Shown here one piece after another: positions 10,836 to 19,423 of a stretch of 64,000 nucleotides of DNA. The DNA comes from Paenibacillus tepidiphilus (lineage in GTDB: Bacteria; Bacillota; Bacilli; Paenibacillales; Paenibacillaceae). Location of the stretch: contig NZ_VWRQ01000001.1 of the NCBI RefSeq assembly GCF_008635795.1, forward strand, positions 372,001 through 436,000, written 5' to 3'. Under the pieces are notes generated by a model. It was not told the origin of the DNA. It did not search any database and worked only from the letters and a program-made list of their open reading frames with translations. A program made the translations under genes and the position numbers. Within the stretch, counting starts at the first letter, position 1. Every line of letters begins with the position of its first letter.

Positions 10836-11863
10836 AGAAGCTGCTCAATACCTTGTTTGTAACGACGCCGGAAGCTTATTTGTCACTTGATGGGGAGAAT
10901 GTAGTAGTCAAAAAAGAGGAGACGGTGCTGCAACGTTACCCGCTGCATAATTTGGAGGCTATCTGTACTTTTGGATATACAGGTGCAAGTCCTGCCTTAA
11001 TGGGCACATGCGCTGAGCGCAACATCGGGCTGACTTTTCTCACTCGTAATGGACGTTTTATTGCCAGAGTGACAGGCGAGAGCCGGGGGAATGTGGTTCT
11101 GCGCAAAGAGCAATATCGGATTTCCGACGATCAACGCAGAAGCGCTTTGTTTTCCAGAAATATGATTCTTGGGAAAATTTATAACGCCAAATGGATTTTG
11201 GAGCGCGCTACTCGGGACTATGCCCTTAGGCTGGACGTCGTGAAGTTGAAGAAAATATCTGCTTCCCTATCGGAAATTATGAAGATTGTAAGGGATGTCG
11301 AGGATCTCGATATTTTGCGTGGCTTGGAAGGAACAGCGGCGGTTCAATACAATTCTGTGTTCGATGAACTTATTCTTCAACAAAAAGAAGACTTTTACTT
11401 TCATGGACGCAATAAGCGCCCTCCCTTGGATAACGTTAACGCGTTGTTGTCGTTTGCCTACACTCTACTTTCCAATGATATGACTTCGGCACTTGAAGGT
11501 GTGGGACTGGACGCTTATGTGGGATTTTTGCACCGGGATCGGCCGGGACGGGCCTCACTTGCGTTAGATATGATGGAGGAGCTTCGCGGTATTTATGCGG
11601 ACCGCTTTGTTCTCTCCTTGATTAACAAAAAGCAAATTCAGACCAAGGGGTTTCAGCGTAAAGAGAATGGCGCCGTAATCATGGACGACTCAACCCGTAA
11701 GCAGGTATTGATTGCCTGGCAGGAAAAGAAACAGGAGAAGATCATCCATCCTTATTTAAAAGAAAAAATTTCCTGGGGGCTCGTTCCGCATGCCCAAGCT
11801 CTTCTGCTTGCTCGAACACTGCGCGGGGATCTGGATGAGTATCCGCCATTCCTGTGGAAGTAG
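10832..11863 (+). CDS. cas1: Cas1 integrase (type I-C)
   Basis: A 343-residue Cas1c, the metal-dependent integrase that inserts new spacers at the leader end. The all-alpha catalytic domain has the conserved Glu in RGLEGTAAVQY (near residue 166) and the His in YVGFLHRDRPGR, followed by ALDMMEELR. The ATGA overlap with cas4 implies coupled translation. Intact catalytic residues, plus two different-length spacers from one protospacer in array 3, are consistent with active adaptation. Confidence 0.98.
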   Translation: MKKLLNTLFVTTPEAYLSLDGENVVVKKEETVLQRYPLHNLEAICTFGYTGASPALMGTCAERNIGLTFLTRNGRFIARVTGESRGNVVLRKEQYRISDDQRRSALFSRNMILGKIYNAKWILERATRDYALRLDVVKLKKISASLSEIMKIVRDVEDLDILRGLEGTAAVQYNSVFDELILQQKEDFYFHGRNKRPPLDNVNALLSFAYTLLSNDMTSALEGVGLDAYVGFLHRDRPGRASLALDMMEELRGIYADRFVLSLINKKQIQTKGFQRKENGAVIMDDSTRKQVLIAWQEKKQEKIIHPYLKEKISWGLVPHAQALLLARTLRGDLDEYPPFLWK

Positions 11864-11873
11864 GTGGTCTAAG

Positions 11874-12164
11874 TTGCTTGTACTGATTACTTATGATGTA
11901 AGTACCAAGAGTAAAGAAGGAAGAAGACGTCTATCCCAAGTCTCGAAGAAGTGCTTGGACTACGGCCAGCGGGTGCAGAATTCTGTATTTGAATGTATCG
12001 TTGATGCTACAGAGTTCCGTAAGTTAAAGTTTGAACTGGAAAATTTAATAGATGAAGAAACAGATAGCCTGCGGTTTTATAATTTGGGTGAGAAGCATAA
12101 GACCAAGGTAGAACATATCGGAGCGAAGGCTTCCTATGATATGGAGGGGCCGTTGATCTTGTGA
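11874..12164 (+). CDS. cas2: Cas2, adaptation complex subunit
   Basis: A 96-residue protein starting at TTG 11874 behind TAGGTGG; the longer frame from 11790 lies inside cas1 and is not supported. The ferredoxin-like opening LLVLITYDVSTKSKEGRRRL and QNSVFECIVD are standard for type I-C Cas2, with the conserved Asp in the first strand. It bridges two Cas1 dimers during spacer integration. It is the last gene of the cas operon; the leader palindrome of array 3 begins 9 nt after its stop and may also stall or end the cas transcript. Confidence 0.97.
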   Translation: MLVLITYDVSTKSKEGRRRLSQVSKKCLDYGQRVQNSVFECIVDATEFRKLKFELENLIDEETDSLRFYNLGEKHKTKVEHIGAKASYDMEGPLIL

Positions 12165-12173
12165 GTAGTCTCA

Positions 12174-12355
12174 GGTGCGAATGCCAAGCTCCCATGAATT
12201 CCCCGGGAGATTCGCACCTCGAAATTCGTCGATGGTTGTCGAAAATCTATGACCACAAAAAATGTCAAGATGGAAACGATGTAATTAATAGAATGATGAA
12301 AGCGGAATACAGCCCGTTCTATAGCAATGAGAGAATAGTTGGGTGGATTTTCGCA
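12174..12355 (+). promoter_or_regulatory. CRISPR leader of array 3 with conserved palindrome
   Basis: The leader opens with the same palindrome as the array 2 leader: outer arms GGTGCGAAT / ATTCGCACC, inner arms CTCCC / GGGAG, at 12174-12218. It is followed by TCGAAATTCGTCGA and an A-rich tract. The gap to the first repeat is 137 nt, the same as before array 2. The rest of the leader is diverged, so the palindrome and its spacing appear to be the selected parts. No T run follows the palindrome, so it is not a standard intrinsic terminator. Confidence 0.82.
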
Positions 12356-15300
12356 GTCGCACTCCGTATGGAGTGCGTGGATTGAAATTTCCGTGCGCTG
12401 GAAGTTACTCATAATCCTGAGACAGTCGCACTCCGTATGGAGTGCGTGGATTGAAATATCAATGTGCACCAAATCAGCATCTTCAACGTCTGGTCGCACT
12501 CCGTATGGAGTGCGTGGATTGAAATCGCAAGATCAGACCCGACGAGCTGCAGGAGCCGCCGTCGCACTCCGTATGGAGTGCGTGGATTGAAATAGGCTCT
12601 TATCCCTCCTATTCGTGGTTACCTGACGGTCGCACTCCGTATGGAGTGCGTGGATTGAAATCCCATCGCCTACAGCGCTGCCGGATCTGGGACAAGTCGC
12701 ACTCCGTATGGAGTGCGTGGATTGAAATCAAGACGAAATCACTGTTGAGTGGTTGATGGCCATGAGGTCGCACTCCGTATGGAGTGCGTGGATTGAAATA
12801 TCAGCATTTGCAGCGTCGCTATGTCCTTCGTCCTTGTCGCACTCCGTATGGAGTGCGTGGATTGAAATTATTAAGCATAACAAAAAGCCCTCCATCAGTA
12901 CCATGTCGCACTCCGTATGGAGTGCGTGGATTGAAATAGGGCCGCCCTGCAGCACTCCAGGGTGCAAGAATCGCGTCGCACTCCGTATGGAGTGCGTGGA
13001 TTGAAATTGAGAAACATCATGCTTGTAAATGGCGATGGAACGTCGCACTCCGTATGGAGTGCGTGGATTGAAATCCCATGTCGGAATTAGATTAATAACT
13101 CACAAACGTCGCACTCCGTATGGAGTGCGTGGATTGAAATAGGGCCGCCCTGCAGCACTCCAGGGTGCAAGAATGTCGCACTCCGTATGGAGTGCGTGGA
13201 TTGAAATCGTGGTGTGGTTGATGGCATCTTGCAGCAGATCGTCGCACTCCGTATGGAGTGCGTGGATTGAAATCCACCAAGGATGAACCGACCAACGTGT
13301 CCGGCGTGTCGCACTCCGTATGGAGTGCGTGGATTGAAATAAATTCACAAGATCAAGAGTGGGTCTGCCATTAAACGTCGCACTCCGTATGGAGTGCGTG
13401 GATTGAAATACGTTGATGTATTGTATCCGCAAGATATCGACTCTGTCGCACTCCGTATGGAGTGCGTGGATTGAAATGTAAACTAAATATCTAAAGAAGA
13501 CGCAGATATTTGTCGCACTCCGTATGGAGTGCGTGGATTGAAATCATTAATCCCATCCACCTTATGAGCGAAGAGTATCAGGTCGCACTCCGTATGGAGT
13601 GCGTGGATTGAAATCTTCCGGAAGTTATTATAACGACCGCCAGAGCTAAGTCGCACTCCGTATGGAGTGCGTGGATTGAAATCAGTACCCGGCAAACTCG
13701 GACCATGGAATGTCTGGCGTCGCACTCCGTATGGAGTGCGTGGATTGAAATCTGTACAACCACATGCGGAGTTGTCGTAGGTAGTTGTCGCACTCCGTAT
13801 GGAGTGCGTGGATTGAAATTAATCATATCGTAGAGGCTATTGGAGTACTCACGTCGCACTCCGTATGGAGTGCGTGGATTGAAATGGATACAACAAGCTC
13901 CGGGGCGTTGAGTCGGAATCGTGTCGCACTCCGTATGGAGTGCGTGGATTGAAATATAATCTCATGATCAGCGCAGGAGGACGGCCGCGTCGCACTCCGT
14001 ATGGAGTGCGTGGATTGAAATATTGGCACCCAGAAAGGCACCGGGCAGGAAGAAGTCGCACTCCGTATGGAGTGCGTGGATTGAAATTACGCCGAGAACA
14101 TGGCCTATTTCACATCGACCGCGTCGCACTCCGTATGGAGTGCGTGGATTGAAATCATTAATATCTCTCCTATTAATAAGAATGAAATCCGTCGCACTCC
14201 GTATGGAGTGCGTGGATTGAAATTGATAATTGACGTTGTATGTCTGTGATCCAGGCGTGTCGCACTCCGTATGGAGTGCGTGGATTGAAATGCACTATGG
14301 CTAAAAGTCAAAGTAACCATTGTACAGTCGCACTCCGTATGGAGTGCGTGGATTGAAATGAAGCCTACGCTGCTTATCGTCGTGGTGAAGATGCAGTCGC
14401 ACTCCGTATGGAGTGCGTGGATTGAAATGCGCTTTTGAGTAAAGTTTTCTGGATTGTACCGATTGTCGCACTCCGTATGGAGTGCGTGGATTGAAATTGC
14501 AAAGTGAGGTTGTGCCCGATGTGCAGCTGGGTCGCACTCCGTATGGAGTGCGTGGATTGAAATATTGACTTGCTTGGAACGGTATAACTCAAAGTATTAG
14601 TCGCACTCCGTATGGAGTGCGTGGATTGAAATAATGCCCGAATAGTCCGTCATTATCGGTGCTGGCGTCGCACTCCGTATGGAGTGCGTGGATTGAAATA
14701 ATCTCTTCGAGTGGATACTGCGCCAGCTGATGGTCGCACTCCGTATGGAGTGCGTGGATTGAAATAAGTAGCTGAAGAATCATTTTAGCCTATGGTTACT
14801 GTCGCACTCCGTATGGAGTGCGTGGATTGAAATCGGTTTCCTCTCTATCTTGCTTAGATGCCGATCCAGTCGCACTCCGTGTGGAGTGCGTGGATTGAAA
14901 TCTTAACGCTGTAGCTACGAACATTGAAGCAAGAAGTCGCACTCCGTGTGGAGTGCGTGGATTGAAATATACACGGCATACACGTCTCAACAAAAATGGT
15001 TTTTTCGCACTCCGTGTGGAGTGCGTGGATTGAAATCGCAGAGTCACAGTGATGTCATCAATTCCCGGGACGTCGCACTCCGTATGGAGTGCGTGGATTA
15101 AAATTTTTTTGGGTTTGGGTTTTCGGTTTGGGTTTTCGGTCGCACTCCGCGTGGAGTGCGTGGATTGAAATTTCACGTTGCAGGAGGCGCAGGCCGGGAC
15201 TTTGTTGTCGTCGCACTCCGTGTGGAGTGCGTGGATTGAAATTTCTATGAGGTCCCCATAATAAGTGGGCTTAGTGGTCGCACTCCGTATGGAGTGCGTG

Positions 15301-15376
15301 GATTGAAAACCTCAGCATAGGGAGGTTCGGCGTGGCGGATGAAGTCGCACTCCATACGGAGTGCGTGAATTGAAAT
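12356..15376 (+). CRISPR. CRISPR array 3 (about 45 repeats, loop mainly GTAT)
   Basis: Forty-five 33-bp repeats were counted from 12356 to 15344, with 44 spacers of 33-38 nt. The leader-proximal 37 copies carry the loop GTAT. From 14869 on the copies diverge: loop GTGT at 14869, 14936, 15004 and 15210, loop GCGT at 15139, an altered 5' end at 15004, ATTAAAAT at 15072, an altered end at 15277, and loop ATAC with GTGAATTG at 15344. Decay at the right confirms the leader is on the left, beside cas2. Two spacers (12938-12974 and 13141-13174) share their first 34 nt. Another (15105-15138) is a T/G-only-like low-complexity sequence. Confidence 0.98.
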
Positions 15377-15682
15377 CTGGTCATGGCTGATGCGAAGCAG
15401 GCGGTTTATCGCGATTTCTCCTGCTCCTTCCCCGGAGGAGAATCCAGCAGGGAAGCGCAGAGCAGAAGCGCCAAGGTCATTGAAGCGCTGCTGGAGGAAC
15501 ATCCCGGCGGAGCAATCGTGATCGGAACGCATGGTGACGTGATGACCCTGATGCTGAATTATTATGATCCGCAGTATGAATTCCGGTTCTGGGAGTCTAC
15601 CTCCATGCCGGATATTTACAAGGCGGAGTTTACCGGACGGAAGTTGATCCGGGTAACCAGAGAATGGGGCAAAGGCGATTAG
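15377..15682 (+). pseudogene. 3' remnant of a histidine phosphatase (phosphoglycerate mutase family) gene
   Basis: The reading frame from the end of the last CRISPR repeat to 15682 encodes about 100 residues that match the C-terminal half of the histidine phosphatase superfamily: the second catalytic histidine in VIGTHGDVMTLMLNYY and the usual RFWESTSMPDIYKAEF ending. The N-terminal RHG catalytic motif is missing. In frame, a stop lies within the last CRISPR repeat (15371-15373), so the homology begins right at the repeat edge. An ATG at 15383 could still start a fragment, but without the first histidine it should be inactive. The CRISPR locus seems to have replaced the 5' half of the gene. 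Confidence 0.8.
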
Positions 15683-15721
15683 GATAGCAGGATGGCACAA
15701 ATAAGAGCTTACGCATGATCC

Positions 15722-16309
15722 TCACGGGGACCCATCGGTCTCCGCCTTCTTCCGCGCCCGGAACCGCCTGACCTTCATCAGGTTCCCGCACAGCTTGTCG
15801 TCGCAATACCGCTTGGAGCGGTTGCGGGTGTCGTCATAGTAGACCCATAGGCAATCGGGGTTCCCGCAGATGCGGATGCGACAGGGCTCTTTCTCCAGCA
15901 ATACCTCGGCGTAAGAAGCCGCAATCTCCGCCATTACCTGGCCCCAATCGGCCCGCTGCGGCAACAGGGCGATCCTGGCTTCACCCTCGGGAGCCAACGT
16001 GATCTGCCGGATTACCGGTCCACCCTTCATATATTCATTCAGCTGTTTCAGCAGCTGCTGTCCTGGCGGATGGCCCTGCACCAGCTGCTGCACGGATTCC
16101 CATAGGAGGCTACGCAGCTCTTTGAGCTGCGCCAGCTCTTCCGTACTCAGCGGCGTTCCCGCCTGCAATGAGCGCTCCTCCAGCCATTTGGCCAGCCACT
16201 CCTGATCCTCCAGCTTGTCTCTATCCTTGCTGCGGTCACCGGTCCGCCAATCCCGCCAATAGCTGTTAATGTAATCATCCCAGAGCACCGCCTGATCCTT
16301 CCTTTCCAC
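15722..16309 (-). CDS. CGNR zinc finger domain protein
   Basis: A 195-residue protein with a C-terminal CGNR zinc finger (CGNPDCLWVYYDDTRNRSKRYC, then CGNLMKVRRFRARKK near residues 150-187). The N-terminal helical part corresponds to the ABATE-type ligand-sensing region found with this finger. Family members are thought to be stress-responsive transcription regulators. It is divergent from the DinB gene across 186 bp, so both may share a control region. Function beyond DNA binding is not evident. Confidence 0.85.
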   Translation of the reverse strand: MERKDQAVLWDDYINSYWRDWRTGDRSKDRDKLEDQEWLAKWLEERSLQAGTPLSTEELAQLKELRSLLWESVQQLVQGHPPGQQLLKQLNEYMKGGPVIRQITLAPEGEARIALLPQRADWGQVMAEIAASYAEVLLEKEPCRIRICGNPDCLWVYYDDTRNRSKRYCDDKLCGNLMKVRRFRARKKAETDGSP

Positions 16310-16495
16310 TACTCAGCTCTTTATGCACAGCTGGGCCTCTCCTGTTTCCGGCCGAATTTTATTTTAATTGTAACAGGTAAAAAAGTCGTTTGCTAGTTAC
16401 TTGATTCCACCCGCTACATATGCTACATTTTCTTGTGTAACCATTATTATGTGGTTTAAGTCGTTACGATAACAATACTTAACCGGAGGTGTAAC

Positions 16496-16990
16496 ATGCA
16501 CAACAAAATCAGTGAAGTGCTGCTGCAAAATTGGGATTACGCGATGGACATCGAGGATTGGTCGCCGCCGCTGAGTGACGCATTGGACGGGGTCGACAGT
16601 GAACAGGCCAGCTGGAAGCCACAGGGAGCAGCAGGTAACTCCATCTGGGAAACAGTCAATCATCTGACCTATTACAAGGAACGGCTGCTGCGCAAGCTGA
16701 AGGGTCTTCCGAAGCTGCCCGATCTGGAGAACAATGACGCGACATTTGCAGTGACCGAGAGCGGCGAAGAAGCCTGGCAGCAGGCTGTCGCCAAGCTGAA
16801 GACCGTGCATGCCGGATTGCGTGAAATCATCGAAGCGCTAGAGGAAGGGGCCTACGATTGGGGCGGCTCCGGACATGCCCCGGGAGAAGAGGTAATGAGC
16901 CTGATTCTGCATGATGCTTACCACACCGGACAGATTGTACTGGTCCGCAAGCTGCAGGGCTCGTGGCCGACGAACCGGAGCTTTAACTAA
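16496..16990 (+). CDS. DinB family protein
   Basis: A 164-residue four-helix-bundle DinB/YfiT-type protein. The metal-binding histidines are visible in WETVNHLTYYKERLLR (near residue 53) and in LILHDAYHTGQIVLVRK near the C-terminus (HDxxHxGQ). Members act as metal-dependent thiol transferases or have unknown roles. The start at 16496 follows CCGGAGGTGTAAC. Confidence 0.88.
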   Translation: MHNKISEVLLQNWDYAMDIEDWSPPLSDALDGVDSEQASWKPQGAAGNSIWETVNHLTYYKERLLRKLKGLPKLPDLENNDATFAVTESGEEAWQQAVAKLKTVHAGLREIIEALEEGAYDWGGSGHAPGEEVMSLILHDAYHTGQIVLVRKLQGSWPTNRSFN

Positions 16991-17068
16991 CTTCATGAGC
17001 GTTTCATGTCAAAAATCCCGGGTTAATGGATGCTATACCAACCTTAGCGTCTGAGAGGAGAGATTGAC

Positions 17069-17236
17069 ATGGAACCGAGCACCAAGGATAGAAGCGTAGA
17101 AGTGGAACGGACAGAGGTACACCGGAAGTCGGATTCCAGCCTTGTCGCATCAACCTTTATCAAGTACGCGGCGTATATCATCATTATCTTCGGGATTTTG
17201 TACTTCCTGGTAAGATACGTCTTCCCGATGTTCTAA
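17069..17236 (+). CDS. Small single-pass membrane protein (55 aa)
   Basis: A 55-residue frame begins at ATG 17069 behind GAGGAGAGATTGAC. The first 30 residues are charged (MEPSTKDRSVEVERTEV), then one membrane helix (YAAYIIIIFGILYFLV) and a short tail. An intrinsic terminator follows 36 bp after the stop. Good ribosome site, hydrophobic segment and terminator support a real gene of unknown function. Confidence 0.72.
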   Translation: MEPSTKDRSVEVERTEVHRKSDSSLVASTFIKYAAYIIIIFGILYFLVRYVFPMF

Positions 17237-17272
17237 AGCAATGGAGCGGGTCCGAAGGACCTGGAGAACAAC

Positions 17273-17312
17273 AAAGCCACGGCTGCCCTCAGCGGCAGAC
17301 GTGGCTTTTTAA
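17273..17312 (+). terminator. Intrinsic terminator
   Basis: Arms AAAGCCACG and CGTGGCTTT flank an inner CTGCC / GGCAG stem and end in TTTTT. It closes the transcript of the 55-residue membrane protein gene. Confidence 0.85.
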
Positions 17313-17323
17313 GGTTGACGGGA

Positions 17324-17539
17324 TTACCCGTCCTTCTCGATCCTGTTGCGGCTTTCGGCGGAGTTGCGGTAGAAGAACCAGCACTCGTTGAGCATCTTGA
17401 TCTGGCGGCGGTCTTTCTTATAGTACGCTCTCATAAGCTGATGGCAGAGCCATTGCGGCAAGAGAACCCCTCCTCTGCATGCTTCCTTGTGTATCCATAG
17501 TATATGGAACAAAGCGCCCAAAGGTGCAGCCGCCACCAT
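17324..17539 (-). CDS. Hypothetical small protein (71 aa)
   Basis: A 71-residue frame just downstream of the 120-residue hypothetical gene on the same strand (9-bp gap). It has a hydrophobic start (MVAAAPLGALFHILWIH) and a basic C-terminal half with several Arg and Lys. I see no strong ribosome site, so expression would depend on coupling with the upstream gene. Not recognised; the opposite-strand frame in the same place looks less protein-like. Confidence 0.4.
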   Translation of the reverse strand: MVAAAPLGALFHILWIHKEACRGGVLLPQWLCHQLMRAYYKKDRRQIKMLNECWFFYRNSAESRNRIEKDG

Positions 17540-17548
17540 GATCTGCGG

Positions 17549-17911
17549 TTAATGCGCGTTCTCTGCTTCCTCTTCGTACCACTGCTCCAGCTGTGCTTGC
17601 AGCGCGCGGATTTCTGTTAACAGGGCGATCAGCGGATAGTTATTCTCCTCAATGGCGGCAAAAGCTTTCTCCAGTCGGTTAATGTACGCCAGCCCCGATT
17701 CCAGAGCATATCCCTCGCGCAGCAGCTCGAGCTGATCACATTCGGCCACAGCCAGCGGCAGGTCCGGCACATTGGCGGCCGTCAGCTTGTCGATTTCTTT
17801 GTTGAGCCTTAGATTCAGCGCACTTAGCTGATATGCGTATTCCTCCGGCATTTCCACGAATTGCAAATCCTGTCCCTGCTGCAAAATGACATACCGCATT
17901 TTCGGCATCAC
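17549..17911 (-). CDS. Hypothetical protein, helical (120 aa)
   Basis: A 120-residue acidic protein with start GTG 17911 or ATG 17908 behind GGAGGGAGAATGT. The sequence is leucine- and glutamate-rich and predicted largely helical (for example LALAVAECDQLELL-like and ALQAQLEQWYEEEAE stretches), with a small N-terminal strand region (MRYVILQQGQDLQFV). No cysteine pairs or transmembrane segment. Not recognised. Confidence 0.7.
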   Translation of the reverse strand: MMPKMRYVILQQGQDLQFVEMPEEYAYQLSALNLRLNKEIDKLTAANVPDLPLAVAECDQLELLREGYALESGLAYINRLEKAFAAIEENNYPLIALLTEIRALQAQLEQWYEEEAENAH

Positions 17912-18034
17912 ACATTCTCCCTCCGTACTTGTCTTCCTTCTTGACAGTTTAGCCTATGGGCAAGTTACAATTCAAGTAGAGAGTTTACCAGTAGAGATAC
18001 CAATTCCTGCGGAGAGGACCTGTGAGAGAACGCC

Positions 18035-18526
18035 ATGACGATCATGAGCAATGAAGAGCTGCAGCAGTGGATTGAGCGGATCTCGCTCAGCAGCTTTGGC
18101 GTGCCGTTCCGGCACAAGGCCAGCTTTAACGGCAGGCTTAGTACGACAGGCGGGCGATATTTTGTCAAAAGCCATAATATAGAGATCAATCCGCGGCAGC
18201 TTGAGATCTTCGGACATGAGGAGACGGAGAAAATCATCAAGCACGAGCTGTGCCATTACCACCTGCATTTGGCCAAACGGGGGTATATGCACCGCGATGC
18301 CGATTTCAAGACCTTGCTGGCCCAGGTCGGCGGCAGCCGCTTTTGCCAGACCCTTCCGGGGAACAAAGCCCGGCGGACGCTGCCGTACCGCTATAAGCTC
18401 GTATGTACAGCCTGCGGCATGGAGTATCCGCGCAAACGAAGGCCCGACCCGAAGCGCTACCGCTGCGGGAAGTGCGCGGGCAAGCTGAAGCTGCTGGCGA
18501 TTGAAGAGACGAAGGGCAAGCCATAA
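18035..18526 (+). CDS. SprT family zinc metalloprotease-like protein
   Basis: A 163-residue SprT-like protein (B. subtilis YdcK type). The zinc-binding motif HELCHYH lies near residue 70, in KIIKHELCHYHLHL. A C-terminal zinc ribbon has two CxxC knuckles (CTAC and CGKC). Start 18035 is favoured by GAGAG six nt upstream; an ATG at 18044 is possible. SprT-type proteins resemble SPRTN DNA-protein crosslink proteases, but the bacterial role is not settled. It converges with the pentapeptide gene. Confidence 0.9.
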   Translation: MTIMSNEELQQWIERISLSSFGVPFRHKASFNGRLSTTGGRYFVKSHNIEINPRQLEIFGHEETEKIIKHELCHYHLHLAKRGYMHRDADFKTLLAQVGGSRFCQTLPGNKARRTLPYRYKLVCTACGMEYPRKRRPDPKRYRCGKCAGKLKLLAIEETKGKP

Positions 18527-18554
18527 CGGCCATTCCCGGCCTGTGAGCGAAGGC

Positions 18555-19193
18555 TTACTTGATCACCAGACCAAGCAATCCGGCAAAAGCAGCCGCCTGC
18601 CCCGCAGAGATCACACATCCCTGCAAGTCGGAAATGTCCACCAGCAAGCCGGTGAAATCACAATCGCTGAGGTCGATGTCCTTGAGCTTGCAGCCTGCCA
18701 GGTTGGCCTGGTCAATATCGCATTTGCTGAAGGCTACCGAGCTTAGGCCGCAGCGGTAATAGTCGGAGCTGACCAGCGAACAGGACTCGAAGGACACCTG
18801 CTTGAAGCTGCCCATCCGGAAGTTGGTGAAATCGCCGAGGCAGTCGATCAGGCGGACATTTTGCAGCCGTGCATCGCTGAAGTCGGTTCCGAGCATTTTA
18901 CATTGTCTGAACTCGGTCCGGTGGATGAAGGCTTCGTTGAACTTCACATTGGATAAATCACAGTTCTCGAAGATCACATCGGTCAATTCAATAGAAGGAA
19001 ACGCAGACTCGGCAATGGTTACATTTCTGAAAATCACCTTGTCACAGGAGACCCGGGCCGCCTCCTGATATTCAATGTGGCAGTCGCTGATCGCGCAGCG
19101 GACGAGCTCATCCCTGTCGTTCAAGGTGCGGAGTTCGCGGGCTTCGAGCGCGGTCCGTTCGTTTAGTTTGGGCGGGTCGATTTTAATAGTCAT
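18555..19193 (-). CDS. Pentapeptide repeat protein
   Basis: A 212-residue protein starting at ATG 19193 behind CGGAGGTACTT; a longer frame to 19319 lacks a ribosome site. From about residue 45 it consists of five-residue A(D/N)LxX-type repeats, seen in VIFENCDLSNVKF, GTDFSDARLQNVRL and CDIDQANLAGCKLKDIDLS. Such proteins form a right-handed quadrilateral beta helix; some mimic DNA and protect gyrase, but no specific target is visible here. Confidence 0.9.
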   Translation of the reverse strand: MTIKIDPPKLNERTALEARELRTLNDRDELVRCAISDCHIEYQEAARVSCDKVIFRNVTIAESAFPSIELTDVIFENCDLSNVKFNEAFIHRTEFRQCKMLGTDFSDARLQNVRLIDCLGDFTNFRMGSFKQVSFESCSLVSSDYYRCGLSSVAFSKCDIDQANLAGCKLKDIDLSDCDFTGLLVDISDLQGCVISAGQAAAFAGLLGLVIK

Positions 19194-19423
19194 AAGTACC
19201 TCCGAAATTGGGCTTGCGCGGCAGTTGCAATATTTGTGCTGTACGGCGTCTTTGGGCTGTTGTATGATGGAACAAATTTTACGAAAAAGCGGGTGGATCA
19301 CAGATGATGGCTGCGCCACGATATGAATGCGATGTACCTGCAGTTATTCTCCCTTAATGGAGGAATTTCTGCAACTCCGTTAAGGACAAGGAACATGTTC
19401 TAAACAAACGGAGGGTACATTTT

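Noticed and set aside
4050-12164. Missing cas6 as a sign of a broken system
   Set aside because: Type I-C uses Cas5c for crRNA processing, so no cas6 is expected.
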